DNA of 64,000 bases from Paulinella micropora (Eukaryota; Cercozoa; Imbricatea; Euglyphida; Paulinellidae). The stretch is from the NCBI GenBank assembly GCA_019918135.1, contig WBZZ01000617.1, positions 28,619 through 92,618 on the forward strand. The letters run 5' to 3'. The notes beneath the pieces are model-generated. The model was not told where the DNA came from and made no database searches. It saw only the letters and a program-made list of their open reading frames with translations. Each line of letters starts with the position of its first letter. The stretch's first letter is position 1. Shown one piece after another: positions 49,001-58,008 of this stretch. Made by a program: the position numbers and the translations under genes.

Positions 49001-49050
49001 CGGGGGGCAAAGCCCCCCGAGCCCCCCTTCAGCCCGCTCCAGCGGGCTGT
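49001..49050. repeat. Double-hairpin element 3' of the TnpB relic
   Basis: GGGGGGC/GCCCCCC arms around AAA are followed by CCCCCCTTCAGCCCGCT, CC and AGCGGGCTG. It overlaps the last codons of the TnpB-like frame. Confidence 0.6.
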
Positions 49051-49146
49051 AGCAGTCTCAAGAGGATGTTGCGACTGGCGTTCATGTCGCGTCCGTGCTG
49101 GAGCGCACCACTGGCAGCTGTACGTCTTCGCGGCTTTGATGTCCCT

Positions 49147-49222
49147 CCAGCCCGCTGGCGCGGGCTGGAAGGCCTGTGTGAGGAGGAGAGGGGGGGGGGC
49201 GCGGGGGGCACGCCCCCCGGCG
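49147..49222. repeat. Double-hairpin element inside the TnpB relic
   Basis: CCAGCCCGC, TGGC and GCGGGCTGG form the first hairpin; GGGGGGC ... GCCCCCC the second. It replaces the region between the RuvC-I helix (SSKKRNRW) and the zinc finger, and is translated in frame on the upstream side. Confidence 0.65.
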
Positions 49223-49416
49223 CCAGCGGTTGCGCTTCTTGCTGCTGTCCTTAGCCAGTAGCGCGGCCTTGCTCAGCAGCTTGTCTATATGTTTCTGCAA
49301 TCGGTACACGCGTGCAATGGATCCGCGGCCCCATTCGGTTATCGCGCCAGAGTCCGCGTGGTACATGGTCAGAAAGCTCCTCACGCCCGGGTCGATGCTC
49401 ACTACACGCTTGGAGT

Positions 49417-49480
49417 CCAGCCCGCTGCCGCGGGCTGAAAGGGTAGCAAGGGGGGGCGCGGGGGGCTTGCCCCCCGGGTC
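49417..49480. repeat. Double-hairpin element inside the TnpB relic
   Basis: CAGCCCGC, TGCC and GCGGGCTG form one hairpin and GGGGGGC TT GCCCCCC the other. It sits just before the RuvC-I block and is read in frame as GGKPPAPPLATLSARGSGL. Confidence 0.65.
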
Positions 49481-49499
49481 CCAGAAAGCCTGCAAAGAA

Positions 49500-49858
49500 G
49501 CCCCGCTGGAGCCCCCAGACTGTGTGCGCCCCCTCTCCCTTTTCTTTCTTTCTCTACCCTCTCTCCCCGAGCCCCCCTGAGCCCGTGGGGCTTAAGGAGA
49601 GGGGAGAGGGAGAGAGAAAAGGGAAGGGAGGACGGGGAACAAATTTGGGGACGGGGGGGAGAGGGGGAGGAAGGACAGGAGAGCGGGGGGAGTTCGGGAG
49701 GGGGGAGGGATGCGACCCCTTCCCCCCCCCCCCCCCCTTCCCCACACCCATCCCCTTTTCCCCCCCAAAAAAAATTATCAAACCTTTGCGCCTAATTTTT
49801 TTTGGTACGCATTTGCTTCCCTCCCGGGAAAAATTCTTACTTGTTGGAGGGGGAGCGG
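49500..49858. other. Purine- and pyrimidine-rich DNA with a partial R2 arm
   Basis: An R2 arm (GAGCCCCCCTGAGCCC) is near 49,570, followed by GGGAGAGGG-type DNA and a C run at 49,722-49,736. No gene is seen. Confidence 0.5.
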
Positions 49859-50385
49859 CTAAAAATGTACAAAAATCCTTGACAAAGTTTTAATATTAGT
49901 ACTGAAAACTAAAATAGGGGCCGCGCCAAGAAAATTTAAAATTTCTTTTATTAAAACTGGACAAAGTCCTACACTTGATACTGATGTAAAAGCTTGAATG
50001 CGCCAGGCACCCGGTGCATCTACCACAAAAGCCAAAGCTTGGCGAAATGCCAAGGCCAGCGATTGATTAAGCGTGCCTGACTGTGTTTTCACTAGAGCTC
50101 CGTTAGGAGAAAAACCTGCACTCGGTGGTTGAAGTGTCCGCAACAAAACACCTTGCCTGCTCCATAGGCTATTCGGCCCGAGCTAGCGGGGTTGGCGCTG
50201 GCCGTGGACACTTTGCTCCGAGATTCACAAGTTACGACCGCTTTTTTTTCGCCGGGGCACCAAAGAAGCGGCCCAGGCGAGAACAAGGCAGGCACGCGCA
50301 CACGGGAAAGAAAAGGGGCAGGGGATGAGGGGAGAGCACGATCTATCCTTGTTCGCCATATGAGAACGGAGAGCGGGAGAGGCAC
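49859..50385 (-). pseudogene. NHL-repeat protein fragments
   Basis: Two overlapping frames hold one NHL blade (SPNGALVKTQSGTLNQSLAL with FVVDAPGAWRIQAFTSV) and its upstream neighbour (GKVFCCGHFNHRVQVFLL), preceded by VRVPALFSPGPLLWCP as in the coiled-coil gene at 4,882. Together they show that the parent protein had a coiled coil, a linker and NHL blades. Frame changes make this copy non-functional. Confidence 0.5.
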
Positions 50386-51142
50386 GGCCCTGTGCTTAGC
50401 CTTCCCCTCCGTCTGAGAACTTGGACAGGAATGAGGAGGGGGGAGGGGCTTGGTGGAGGCGTTTCATGTATTTATTTAAATTTTTTTTGTAGCTTTTGCG
50501 CCCTTCCCCTCCCCCTTCCCTGTCCTTTGAGCCCCCCGGGCTCAGGGGGCTCAAGTGGGATAGAAGAAAAAAAGGAGAGGCCCCTCCTCACATCCATCCC
50601 CTCGCCTCCCCTCTCTCCCTCTTCCTTCCGAAGGGGGGGCGCCCCGCCCCTCCTTTTTTTCTTCCTTCCCCCATGAGCCCCCTGAGCCCGGGGGGCTCAA
50701 AGAACAGGGGAAGGGGCGAGGGGAAGGGCGCAGAATCTACAAAAAAATTTAATAAAAAAAATCCCCCAACAAAGTCTTGCATTTGATAGATAGCTGGGAG
50801 AGAGAGAAAGGGGCGCCCCTCCCCGTCTGAAAACAACTTGGCTGTCTGTGCAATGTGATATGGCTGAAAGAGGCAGCGTTTCCAGGCTTTTCTGGCAATA
50901 CTGCCCTTTTTGGCCGTATCATGTCAGGCACACACATACGCAGATTTGGCGACAAAATTTTGCAAAAAAAAAGAAGAGAAAAAGAGAAAGAAAAAAATCC
51001 TCTTGCCGAAAAAAAGGGGAGGGGAAAGGAAAAGAAAAGGGGAAGAGGGGAGGGGGCGCCCCCCCCTCTCTCTCTTCCCCCCCCCCCCCCCCCTTGTTCT
51101 TTGAGCCCGAGGGTGCGCTGAGATCAAAGAGATAATCTACCC
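50386..51142. repeat. R2 fold-back element and partial R3
   Basis: R2 covers 50,481-50,750 (TGTAGCTTTTGCGCCCTTCC and its inverse), with the same left flank CTTGGTGGAGGCGTTTCATG as other copies. R3-like pieces (AGGCAGCGTTTCCAGGCTTT, AGATTTGGCGACAAAATTTT) occupy 50,850-50,965. A C run precedes the LRR gene. Confidence 0.6.
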
Positions 51143-52312
51143 ATGAGAGCACGCCATCTCTGGGAGCTGCTAAGGGGCGGTGCTGACCTAGAGTCGGGGG
51201 CCAGCCCCCCCCGCGAGCAAGCGCGCGGGCGGAAAAGGAAGCGTCATTTAGGCGCCGATGAGCGCAAGCAAGCCGGGGCCTGGCTGAGCGCGTTGAGGTA
51301 CCAGATCGAGCACGGCTTACAAGCTGTAGCGCTGGACGTGATGGTCCTTGGGCGTCCTCACGTGCTTAAAACCCTGGCCCATGTTATGAAGAAGCACAAA
51401 GGCAAGTTTGACTTACAGCTGCGCCTCGGCAAGGAAGAACACTTTGAGGAAAAGAGCCGAGTCGTTTGCCAAAGCCTAGCGTGGCTTGCGTATCCACTGG
51501 CGCGCAGCCTGGAGCTGCAAGGACTGCGCGGAGGTTCTTACAAGCTGCCGCCCCACAGTGAGGGAAGTCTGGTGCTGGCCGATTGCCAAGAAGCCACCTT
51601 GGTGCTTGGAAGCCCGCCCAAGCAGCTGAGTCTGGTGGACTGCGTGGCTTGCAAAACGGCTCTAAACCCAATCCCGATCTACTCGGAGACGGGCTGGTCC
51701 GACGACGACGACGAAGTCAAAGACAGAGGGGTCAGGATCGAATACACGCTCGGAGCGGGCGTTTTCAAACGTCGCAATCGGATCGGGCGCCGGCTTTGGC
51801 ACATAAGCGAAATTAGGGTAGAAGACCTGGAAGTGGTCTTGTTTGGCTCAGGCCAGGACCTGAGCTGGCCCGGCTTGGATTTATCCTACTACAAATACGC
51901 TTCTGTAAATTCGCTTCGAATCCGTTTCAACGGCGCCGCCGCCGATGGCGAGCTAGCACGCCTTTTAGCAGGGGCAGGCCTGCCGCGGGACATAGCGCGT
52001 TTGGTAACAGAGTATGTCCCATCGACCTGCACAATTCCGGGCAAGCGGCTGCGTCGCAGCTTGTGGGGGGGTCGTACACCTAAAGTGTATTCATGTGAGG
52101 AGTATGATGAGTATGATGAACGTAACACCAAAGTGGGCACGTTAGAGTTGGATGGGTTTGTTCTGGGGGCTGACGTGCCCGATGTGCTTAGTGATTTTCT
52201 GGAACCTTTCACGGAGAACAGGCTCCGATTGGTCAATTGCACGCTTGCGCCGCCGACAAACGCGCTAGCTTGGGAAGAGGCTTTTCGAGAGACGACTGTC
52301 GGGCTAAAATAA
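51143..52312 (+). CDS. LRR-like protein, first part up to an in-frame TAA
   Basis: The ATG at 51,143 opens a 389-residue frame with a basic patch (RGRKRKRHLG) near residue 30. It has irregular leucine-rich strands (GLQAVALDVMVLGRPHV, RSLELQGLRGG, EGSLVLADCQEATLVLG) and an F-box-like LPRDIARLVTEYV near residue 280. It stops at TAA (52,310-52,312), after which the same frame remains open and continues the LRR pattern. The family is probably an LRR/F-box-type protein; the assignment is by pattern only. Confidence 0.55.
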   Translation: MRARHLWELLRGGADLESGASPPREQARGRKRKRHLGADERKQAGAWLSALRYQIEHGLQAVALDVMVLGRPHVLKTLAHVMKKHKGKFDLQLRLGKEEHFEEKSRVVCQSLAWLAYPLARSLELQGLRGGSYKLPPHSEGSLVLADCQEATLVLGSPPKQLSLVDCVACKTALNPIPIYSETGWSDDDDEVKDRGVRIEYTLGAGVFKRRNRIGRRLWHISEIRVEDLEVVLFGSGQDLSWPGLDLSYYKYASVNSLRIRFNGAAADGELARLLAGAGLPRDIARLVTEYVPSTCTIPGKRLRRSLWGGRTPKVYSCEEYDEYDERNTKVGTLELDGFVLGADVPDVLSDFLEPFTENRLRLVNCTLAPPTNALAWEEAFRETTVGLK

Positions 52313-52360
52313 CTTTCTTGGCATGGCTGCAAATTCGTCGACGATAGGTTTCTCGCTCTG

Positions 52361-52918
52361 ATGTTTGGAGCACGGCGGGACCAGATCACGAGCCTAGAAA
52401 GCCTGGACCTCAGTGGCACGCGCGTCGAGTCCCTGCCTCCCAGGCTGCTGGCACTGCTCCCCAAGCTCCAGAGCCTACACCTACCTAGCCTCGACGTGCT
52501 GGACGCCTGCCTCCGCGCCGGGCCTGACTTGTCGGTCCTAGCGTGCCTGCAAGAGCTGCGGGTTGATCGGGCCTTGGATTGGAAATCGCTGTCCAAGTAC
52601 TTTGGTTTATTCAAGAATATGTGCTGGCTTGAACTAAACCTAACGAAAAACACTAAGCTTTGTGAGCTACGTCTATTGCAAGAGATATGGAACGCCTGGC
52701 CTCGACTAACCCGCTGGTGCCTGCGCGACGACGCGGGCGGGGGCATGAACTTTCAATGCGCCCAAGCGCTGCACCGGCTGGGCGAGCTTGGGCGCGGCTC
52801 GGTTCGCGGCACACTCATTCTGGACCTGCGAGGCACCGGGCTAGACCTGGATCGGCTGGCACAGTTGCAGACGTGGGGCGGGGTCATTTGCTTGTTTGAC
52901 CTGCCCAGATCGGATTGA
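52361..52918 (+). CDS. LRR-like protein, second part after the TAA
   Basis: The reading frame is the same as that of the upstream ORF. The codons between the TAA and the ATG at 52,361 read LSWHGCKFVDDRFLAL, a normal LRR-type sequence, so the two ORFs were one gene of about 590 codons. The second part has clear leucine-rich repeats (SLESLDLSGTRVESLP, LPKLQSLHLPSLDVLD) and ends ICLFDLPRSD. Read-through, a single mutation or a sequencing error could explain the stop. Confidence 0.6.
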   Translation: MFGARRDQITSLESLDLSGTRVESLPPRLLALLPKLQSLHLPSLDVLDACLRAGPDLSVLACLQELRVDRALDWKSLSKYFGLFKNMCWLELNLTKNTKLCELRLLQEIWNAWPRLTRWCLRDDAGGGMNFQCAQALHRLGELGRGSVRGTLILDLRGTGLDLDRLAQLQTWGGVICLFDLPRSD

Positions 52919-54229
52919 TTGCGCGGGGGCTGGAAGGGGCGCCAAGAAAGTGCGCAAGCGAGTACGCTGAATTAAGGCTTGACGGGGGAGTCTTACGCTC
53001 AGCGCTGAGAACGGGGAGTGGGAGAGAAAAGTTTTAAAAATCTGTTTTAATTAAAACTCGACAAAGTCTTAGACAAGACAAAGCTGGGTCGTGTCACAAG
53101 AAAAAGGGGGCGCTAGTTTTTTCCGGGGAAACACACACTCGAAATTTGGCGGCAAATTTCTATTCTAGAAATGGGAAAGAGAAAAAGTCTCCCCCTTCCC
53201 CTTTCTCTCCCCTTTCCCTGCTCTTTGAGCCCCCCGGGCTCAGGGGGCTCAAGTGAGAAAAAAGAAAAGAAAGAGGGGGGGGGGGGGGAAGTGTGTGTCC
53301 CCCCCAACCCAACCTGTCCCTTGCCTCCCGACCCCCGACGACGACGGCGGCGACGGCGTCCTGTCGGTGCCATGGCTTGGCCACCGTGTGCAAGATCTGC
53401 GGAAATACGAGGAATTTTTTTTTTGCCCGACAACCAAAGAAACAGACTAGCAAGGGGAGGGAGAAGCCTCCTTCTCTGCTCCTCTCCGTTCCCTTTCCCT
53501 ACCCCGCCTCGACCCCTTTGACATTGCTGGTACAAGTTGCGCTTCAGCGTCTTAAAACTTTTGTCAAGGATTTTATTAAATTTTTCTTTGTACACCGGCG
53601 AAGCGTGCCCCTGCCCTCCCCCTTCCTTCTCCTGCTCCCTGTTCTCAATGCCCAGATGTACGACCGTCGAGCTTCTACAGCCTGATTTGCTTGCTTTTGC
53701 CATCGCCATGGACAAGGAGGGGGATGCCCTTCTCCATGGCGCCCCCCCCCCCCCCCTTCTCTCCTTTGAATTTGTCTTGTGCCTCTCTTCCCTTCTACTC
53801 CCCCCTGAGCTCATGCCGGGGCGCCCCCCCCCCCTTTTTCTGTATCCAAAGATCCAATTTGCCACCCTTCCCCTTCCTTTGAGCTCAGGGGGGGCTCAAG
53901 GAGTAGGGGAAGGGGGAAGGAAAGGGGAGGGGAAGGGCGCAGAAGCTAAAAAAAATACATACATGCAACGCTTCCACTAGTCCCCCCCTTGTCGAGACTT
54001 TTTTAATTACATTTTTTTTGTACATTCTTGGCGCGCCCCTTCCTCCCCTTTCCTCTCCCGCTCCCCGTTTTCAGACGGGGGTGGGGGGGCAAGGGCATAT
54101 CGTGCTTTCCCCTCTCTTAGTTTTCAGTGTCAAGTGTAAGACTTTGTCGAGTTTTAATAATAAAAAAACCTACAAATTCCTGGCGCCCCCCCTCTTCCCC
54201 TCCCCTCTCTCGCTCCCGATTCTCGTACG
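52919..54229. repeat. R1, R3, R2 and R4 repeat mosaic
   Basis: R1 at 52,940-53,090, R3 at 53,115-53,175, the left part of R2 at 53,180-53,260, inverse R4 at 53,345-53,440 (GGCGTCCTGTCGGTGCCATG), R4/R1 pieces at 53,550-53,690, the right part of R2 at 53,810-53,955 and R1 at 54,110-54,180 follow each other. The repeat order resembles that at 34,500-35,200. No gene is supported. Confidence 0.55.
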
Positions 54230-54420
54230 AAGCCCTGGAGTTCCTGACAGCGCCTCTCCCGCTCGGACTGAGCCTGCAAACTCAAGTTGTCCCTAAGCAG
54301 GCGGGCGTGGGCAAGGCGTCCTGTGTCCAAATAAAACAAGGCGCCACTCGACACTCCGTGCACTACGACTATACCCCTACCGGCGCTGTACCGAGTGTGT
54401 TAGCTTGCGCCCGTCACCAG
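54230..54420 (-). pseudogene. Fused fragments of the coiled-coil and hydrolase genes
   Basis: The first part (LLRDNLSLQAQSERERRCQE on the minus strand) matches the coiled-coil gene at about 5,300-5,390. The second part (HGVSSGALFYLDT) matches the alpha/beta-hydrolase remnant at 6,430-6,465. In the first locus these two lie about 1 kb apart, with a repeat between them, so this is a deletion-joined copy. Confidence 0.5.
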
Positions 54421-54830
54421 AAAGGGGAGGGGCAATAGATCTCCCGGGAAAATACACACTCAGGAAAATTTGGCGCCAAATTTAATGCAAGCAAAGAAAA
54501 AAGTCCTCTTTGCGCAAGACGACGACGCCCCCCCTCCCCAGTTCTCTCCCCTTCCCTCCCCCTTTCTCGCCCCCGCTCTCGCCCTGTTCCCCGTTCTTTC
54601 CCCTTCTCCGTTCTTTCCCCTTCCCCGTTCTTTTCTTTTTCTCCCCTTCTCCTCCCGCTCCCCTTCGAAAGGGGGAGGGAAGGGGAGATTCGAAAACTTG
54701 TCATTTGCGCAATAAAAAAAAATGGCGCGCGGTTTTTCTTCAGCGGGAAAACATCTGATTTCCCCGCAGACCCGGCAGCAACCGGGACGGCCTGTTCATT
54801 TGGCAGGCAACCGGTGGGCAAAGAGGCCTC
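54420..54830. repeat. Full copy of repeat family R3
   Basis: It has the same order of motifs as 6,505-6,945, including AATTTGGCGCCAAATTTAAT, CGTTCTTTCCCC repeats, GGCGCGCGGTTTTTCTTC and GGGAAAACATCTGATTTC. It follows a hydrolase fragment, exactly as in the 6.1-6.9 kb region. Confidence 0.65.
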
Positions 54831-55027
54831 CTGCGCTGGAGCCGCCGTCACCGCTCCCGCCGCCGGACGCCGGCCCGCTCAGTGACATCTCCAGGAAAAA
54901 AATTATCAATGCCTCTCTTCCCTCACTTGCTCGAAAGTTTTTTTTATTATTTTTTTCAAGTCGTCTTCCTTAATACAAAATACACGTTCGGGTTTAGTGT
55001 GGTGGCATCGGAAGCGTAATAAATCTT
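54831..55027. other. 3' region similar to those at 29,600 and 33,800
   Basis: TTGCTCGAAAGTTTTTTTTA and AATACAAAATACACGTTCGG recall the 3' sequences of the MYND gene locus. No gene is seen apart from the fragment on its right. Confidence 0.4.
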
Positions 55028-55170
55028 TTACAGAGTCTGCGATTGGCGCGGGGGCTGCGTGTCGGGATTCTGGGCCATGCTCTTCCTGGCGAGCCACTGC
55101 AGAGCCCTGGCGTCTCCCTGCGCGGCCGCTCGCGTGAACCATTCCCTGGCCGTGGCGCGGTCTTGGGGCA
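55028..55170 (-). pseudogene. Sel1-like-repeat protein C-terminal fragment
   Basis: The minus-strand frame reads ATAREWFTRAAAQGDARALQ followed by WLARK and a short tail to a TAA at 55,028-55,030. The pattern fits one Sel1-like repeat, a helical repeat used in protein binding. The rest of the gene is replaced by R1/NHL repeat sequence on its 5' side. Confidence 0.35.
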
Positions 55171-55425
55171 CGCAAGGAATTAACAAAAAAAAATGATAAA
55201 AACAATCCTGGACAAAGTTTTAATATTGGTACTGAAAACTAAAATTGGGGGGGCGCGCCAAGAAAGTTCAAATTTTTTTATTAAAACTGGACAAAGTCCT
55301 ACACTTGACACTGCTGTAAACGCCTGAATGCGCCAGGCACTCAGTGCAGGCCCTGGCACACACGGGCCAAGAGTGTTGCGAAACAGAACCCTGCCCCGTG
55401 GCAGGCCTGGCCCGCGACACGTGGC
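55171..55425. repeat. R1 block with a short NHL-gene piece
   Basis: The stretch repeats 25,300-25,460 closely: TCCTGGACAAAGTTTTAATA, GGGGGCGCGCCAAGAAAGTT, CTACACTTGACACTGCTGTA and the start of the NHL fragment (AATGCGCCAGGCACTCAGTG). Confidence 0.65.
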
Positions 55426-56299
55426 ATGACCATTTCGCTGCTGACGGCTTCGCGCGACGAGTTGCGCGCGGCTTGGCAGTCGGAGCTAGCGCACAGGCTG
55501 CTGCGCCTGGCATGCAAGAAAGGCGCCTCGCCCACCCTCCGCCAAGCCCGCGCGTGGGAAGCCGAGGCCGCAGAGCTCTTGCAGCAGCTGCCCCAGCCGG
55601 ACCCTGGACGGCAAGGCGTTAGGCACGGGTTGGCGCGGGCTGCTGCTGCCCAACAGTGCCTGGGCGCCCGCCGCAGAACGCGCGGCTGCCGGCACGGCCA
55701 GCAACCTCGAGGCCACGTGGGACAGCGCACAGACGTGCGCCGCACCGTCAGCAGACGACACGGCCACGCCGGGCCTGCTGCAGGAGCTGCACTTGCGTGC
55801 GTCGGCCAGGATGTACAGCCCCGCCAGCATGGACCTGGACCCGCCCGCCAACCTCACGCTGTTCGGCTTCCAGTACTACATGCGCCAGGACAAGACGAGC
55901 GAGGTGCAGTTCAAGGTCAGGCACCAGGGCCCGATGGACCCGCTGACGCACCAGGGCACCAAGTCCGCGCGGGTGGACGGCGCGTCCAAGTTCGATTCCA
56001 TGTGCCTGAACGCCGCGGTGCAGTCGGGGTCTACCGCGCTGCTGGAGCAAGTGCTGCAGAGCGCCGACTCGCGCCTCGACGTGGTCTGCCAGCGCTGCGG
56101 GCGGTTGGGGGTAGACGGTGCCGACGGCGCGGCCGTGTGCCTCACCAGGTCCTGCTCCCGGGCCTTTGCGAGCGGCTCGCACCCGGGGCTCGTGCGCCTG
56201 CCCACGACGTTCGTACTGCTCAAGGCCCTGCAGACCCTGGACGCGTCGGGGCTCATGTACAAGATCCAAACGAACGCAAAGGAGGAAGAAAAGAAGTAA
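55426..56299 (+). pseudogene. RNA polymerase second-largest subunit (RPB2-like), C-terminal fragment
   Basis: The plus-strand frame covering about 55,606-56,299 contains, in order, LTLFGFQYYMRQDKTSEVQF and VRHQGPMDPLTHQGT, FDSMCLNAAVQSGSTALLEQ, VVCQRCGRLGV with a second Cys pair (AAVCLTRSC), and RLPTTFVLLKALQTLDASG. This order matches the end of RPB2 (hybrid-binding end, the GEME region, the clamp zinc site and the final helices). Many invariant residues are changed. An upstream frame from the ATG at 55,426 joins through a frameshift near 55,605. The first 1,000 or so residues expected of an RPB2 are absent; the 5' flank is a dispersed repeat. So it is a truncated copy, or the last exon of a broken gene. 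Confidence 0.55.
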
Positions 56300-56991
56300 G
56301 CCAACGCAGGCCAAAACCTTTTTTTTTTCTTAAACACAGGGGAAGGAAAGGTCGTTCAGACATAGTTGTATGTATGAAACAGTCCGGACACTTGCGCAGA
56401 GCGGTGAAGCCGGCTCGAGAGAGAGAAGACAACCATGTTTTTCGGCCCGGCAGTTTTTTAGTTTTCCTTTTTCTTTTGGGTACCCGCAGGCACTAGTGCC
56501 GGCAGGGCCGTATTTTGCGAAATATTGCGAGAGGCAAGGATTTGGCCGTATTTTGCGGGCCGTCACCCCAAATTTTCTTTGGGGTGATTTTGGCAGTTGG
56601 ACAAGTTGTAGAAAAAAAATTAGGGAAGGATTGGCGGGCGGGGAAAAATTTTCAATCTGCTGATTTTTTTTCCCCGCTCGCCAGTCTTCCCCCAGCTTTT
56701 TATTTGACGGTCCAAACGGCCGAAATGGCCTCAAAAAAATTTTTTTTGAGCTATCTTGGACCCGGTAAATGTGTCGACGAAACGGCTAGCGGCAGTATTT
56801 AGCGGAATGTTTGCCAGTAATCTTTTGGCCGTATTATCGCGGAAACTTTTTTTTGGGTAGACGTGAATTTGCGGGTGGCTCTTTTTTGTTCTTCCTACTC
56901 TCTCTCCCACCCTTCACCAAAAAAAAACTTGTCTTAAATTTTTTCAGCAGTAAACGAAACAAATCCCTGGATAGACATAAAGACGAAAAGG
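56300..56991. other. Intergenic region with a fold-back and repeated GGCCGTATTTTGCG
   Basis: GGGAAGGATTGGCGGGCGGG (about 56,623-56,642) is inverted, with few mismatches, at 56,672-56,694. The phrase GCCGTATTTTGCG appears twice near 56,507 and 56,544, with a variant at 56,828. The DNA is otherwise A/T-rich and holds the promoter of the plus-strand gene at 56,992. No gene is supported. Confidence 0.5.
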
Positions 56992-58008
56992 ATGTCAAGA
57001 GAAGGAAGAGCGTATCATGTACACAACACAGGCTTCGTCCCCGCCATGGTCGTTCAGCGGCCACCTATGCCCCGCAGAAAAAAGCTGCCTGCTGCAATGA
57101 TCTTGCTGCCTGAGGGCAAATGGAAATGTTCATACTGTCAAACCGAAAACGTGCTATCTGTCAGGAGTTGTAAATTATGCCACAAGATTGACGCGTCGTT
57201 GTTGGACCTGTCTGACACAGTAAAGGGCGCGAAGGCTATTAAAAAATGGTACAGAGATTTGCAAGGCATGCCCAACGAACAGCTTGTATCATGCGTAGTG
57301 CCGGCTTTAGGCAGACAAGGCACAAGTTCCAGCAACAGACGAAACACACGTTCCAACAGTAGCACCGTGGAAACAGGAGGAACACAAGGAGAACCCAAGC
57401 CCATTTTTTTTACCTTGCTACACTACTACTTCCAGGGCCTCCAGCAAGAACTTACTTTTGTGGACCTGGGCGCGGGCTCGGGCGTCAGTGTAAATATGGC
57501 CGCTTTCGTCGGCTTCAAGGGAGTGTACGGGGTTGAAGCCGGGAACTTTGGCGAAAACACTAACAACTTGCGCCAAGAGTTCTGCCAGAAAAAAGGTACT
57601 CCTGCCGCCACGCCGAAAGTCAAGTTTAACACGCAGGTGACAAAGGAAAAGGAAAAGGAAAAGGGCTTTGAATTCGATGATCTATGGGACGATGAAGAAA
57701 AATGCGAACGTAAGATCTGCGTTTATTTCTTTGCCCCTGGTTGGTCCTTAGAGGACAGGCAATACGCTCTGGCAATAATTGCGGGAGACCCGCGCGTTCA
57801 GTTTGTGTTGCTCTTGGACTGGATCAAATCTTTCAAAGTCGAACAATTCTTCACTCCGGAGTGGAAGTCCAAGTTTACGGCTGATTGCCACCGGTTAATC
57901 GAATCCGCCGGCGGCGGTGGTGAGTATCATCTGCTGATCTTTCGTAGAGCTGGAGTGCCTGAGCCGTGTTCTGTTCCCGAAGAAAGCACACGTTCAGGAG
58001 CTTATTAA
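56992..58008 (+). CDS. RanBP2-type zinc finger plus SAM-dependent methyltransferase
   Basis: The ATG at 56,992 opens a 338-residue frame. Residues 43-65 form a RanBP2-type zinc finger (WKCSYCQTENVLSVRSCKLC, Cys 46, 49, 60, 63). After a Ser/Thr/Asn-rich linker, TFVDLGAGSGVSVNMAAFVG (156-175) is a class I methyltransferase motif I, followed by GVEAGNFGEN with the Glu expected to bind the ribose of SAM. The arrangement recalls DOT1-like histone methyltransferases, but the substrate is unknown. Later strands (KICVYFFAPGW, VQFVLLLDW) fit the Rossmann core. RanBP2 fingers often bind RNA or ubiquitin. The same finger type ends the SET-transposase of copy B. Confidence 0.75.
   Translation: MSREGRAYHVHNTGFVPAMVVQRPPMPRRKKLPAAMILLPEGKWKCSYCQTENVLSVRSCKLCHKIDASLLDLSDTVKGAKAIKKWYRDLQGMPNEQLVSCVVPALGRQGTSSSNRRNTRSNSSTVETGGTQGEPKPIFFTLLHYYFQGLQQELTFVDLGAGSGVSVNMAAFVGFKGVYGVEAGNFGENTNNLRQEFCQKKGTPAATPKVKFNTQVTKEKEKEKGFEFDDLWDDEEKCERKICVYFFAPGWSLEDRQYALAIIAGDPRVQFVLLLDWIKSFKVEQFFTPEWKSKFTADCHRLIESAGGGGEYHLLIFRRAGVPEPCSVPEESTRSGAY

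Larger units (their letters stand above)
49028..49495 (-). pseudogene. tnpB: TnpB/Fanzor (OMEGA nuclease) relic with element insertions
   Basis: The minus-strand frame contains a RuvC-I-like block (KRVVSIDPGVRSFLTMYHAD, Asp in IDPGV) followed by a charged helix (VYRLQKHIDKLLSKAALL). In another frame the RuvC-III block GRDMNASRNILLRLL is preserved, and between them KTYSCQWC is the first half of the zinc finger, also out of frame. These are the conserved C-terminal motifs of TnpB and its eukaryotic or viral Fanzor relatives, RNA-guided nucleases of IS607/IS605-type elements. The N-terminal half, the RuvC-II Glu region and the rest of the finger are missing, and two double-hairpin elements are inserted. 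It is a dead gene. Confidence 0.75.

Noticed and set aside
55426-56496. 356-codon Arg/Gly-rich ORF over the RPB2-like region
   Set aside because: Only its first 60 or so codons may be coding; the rest is out of frame with the RPB2-like motifs and is a shadow.
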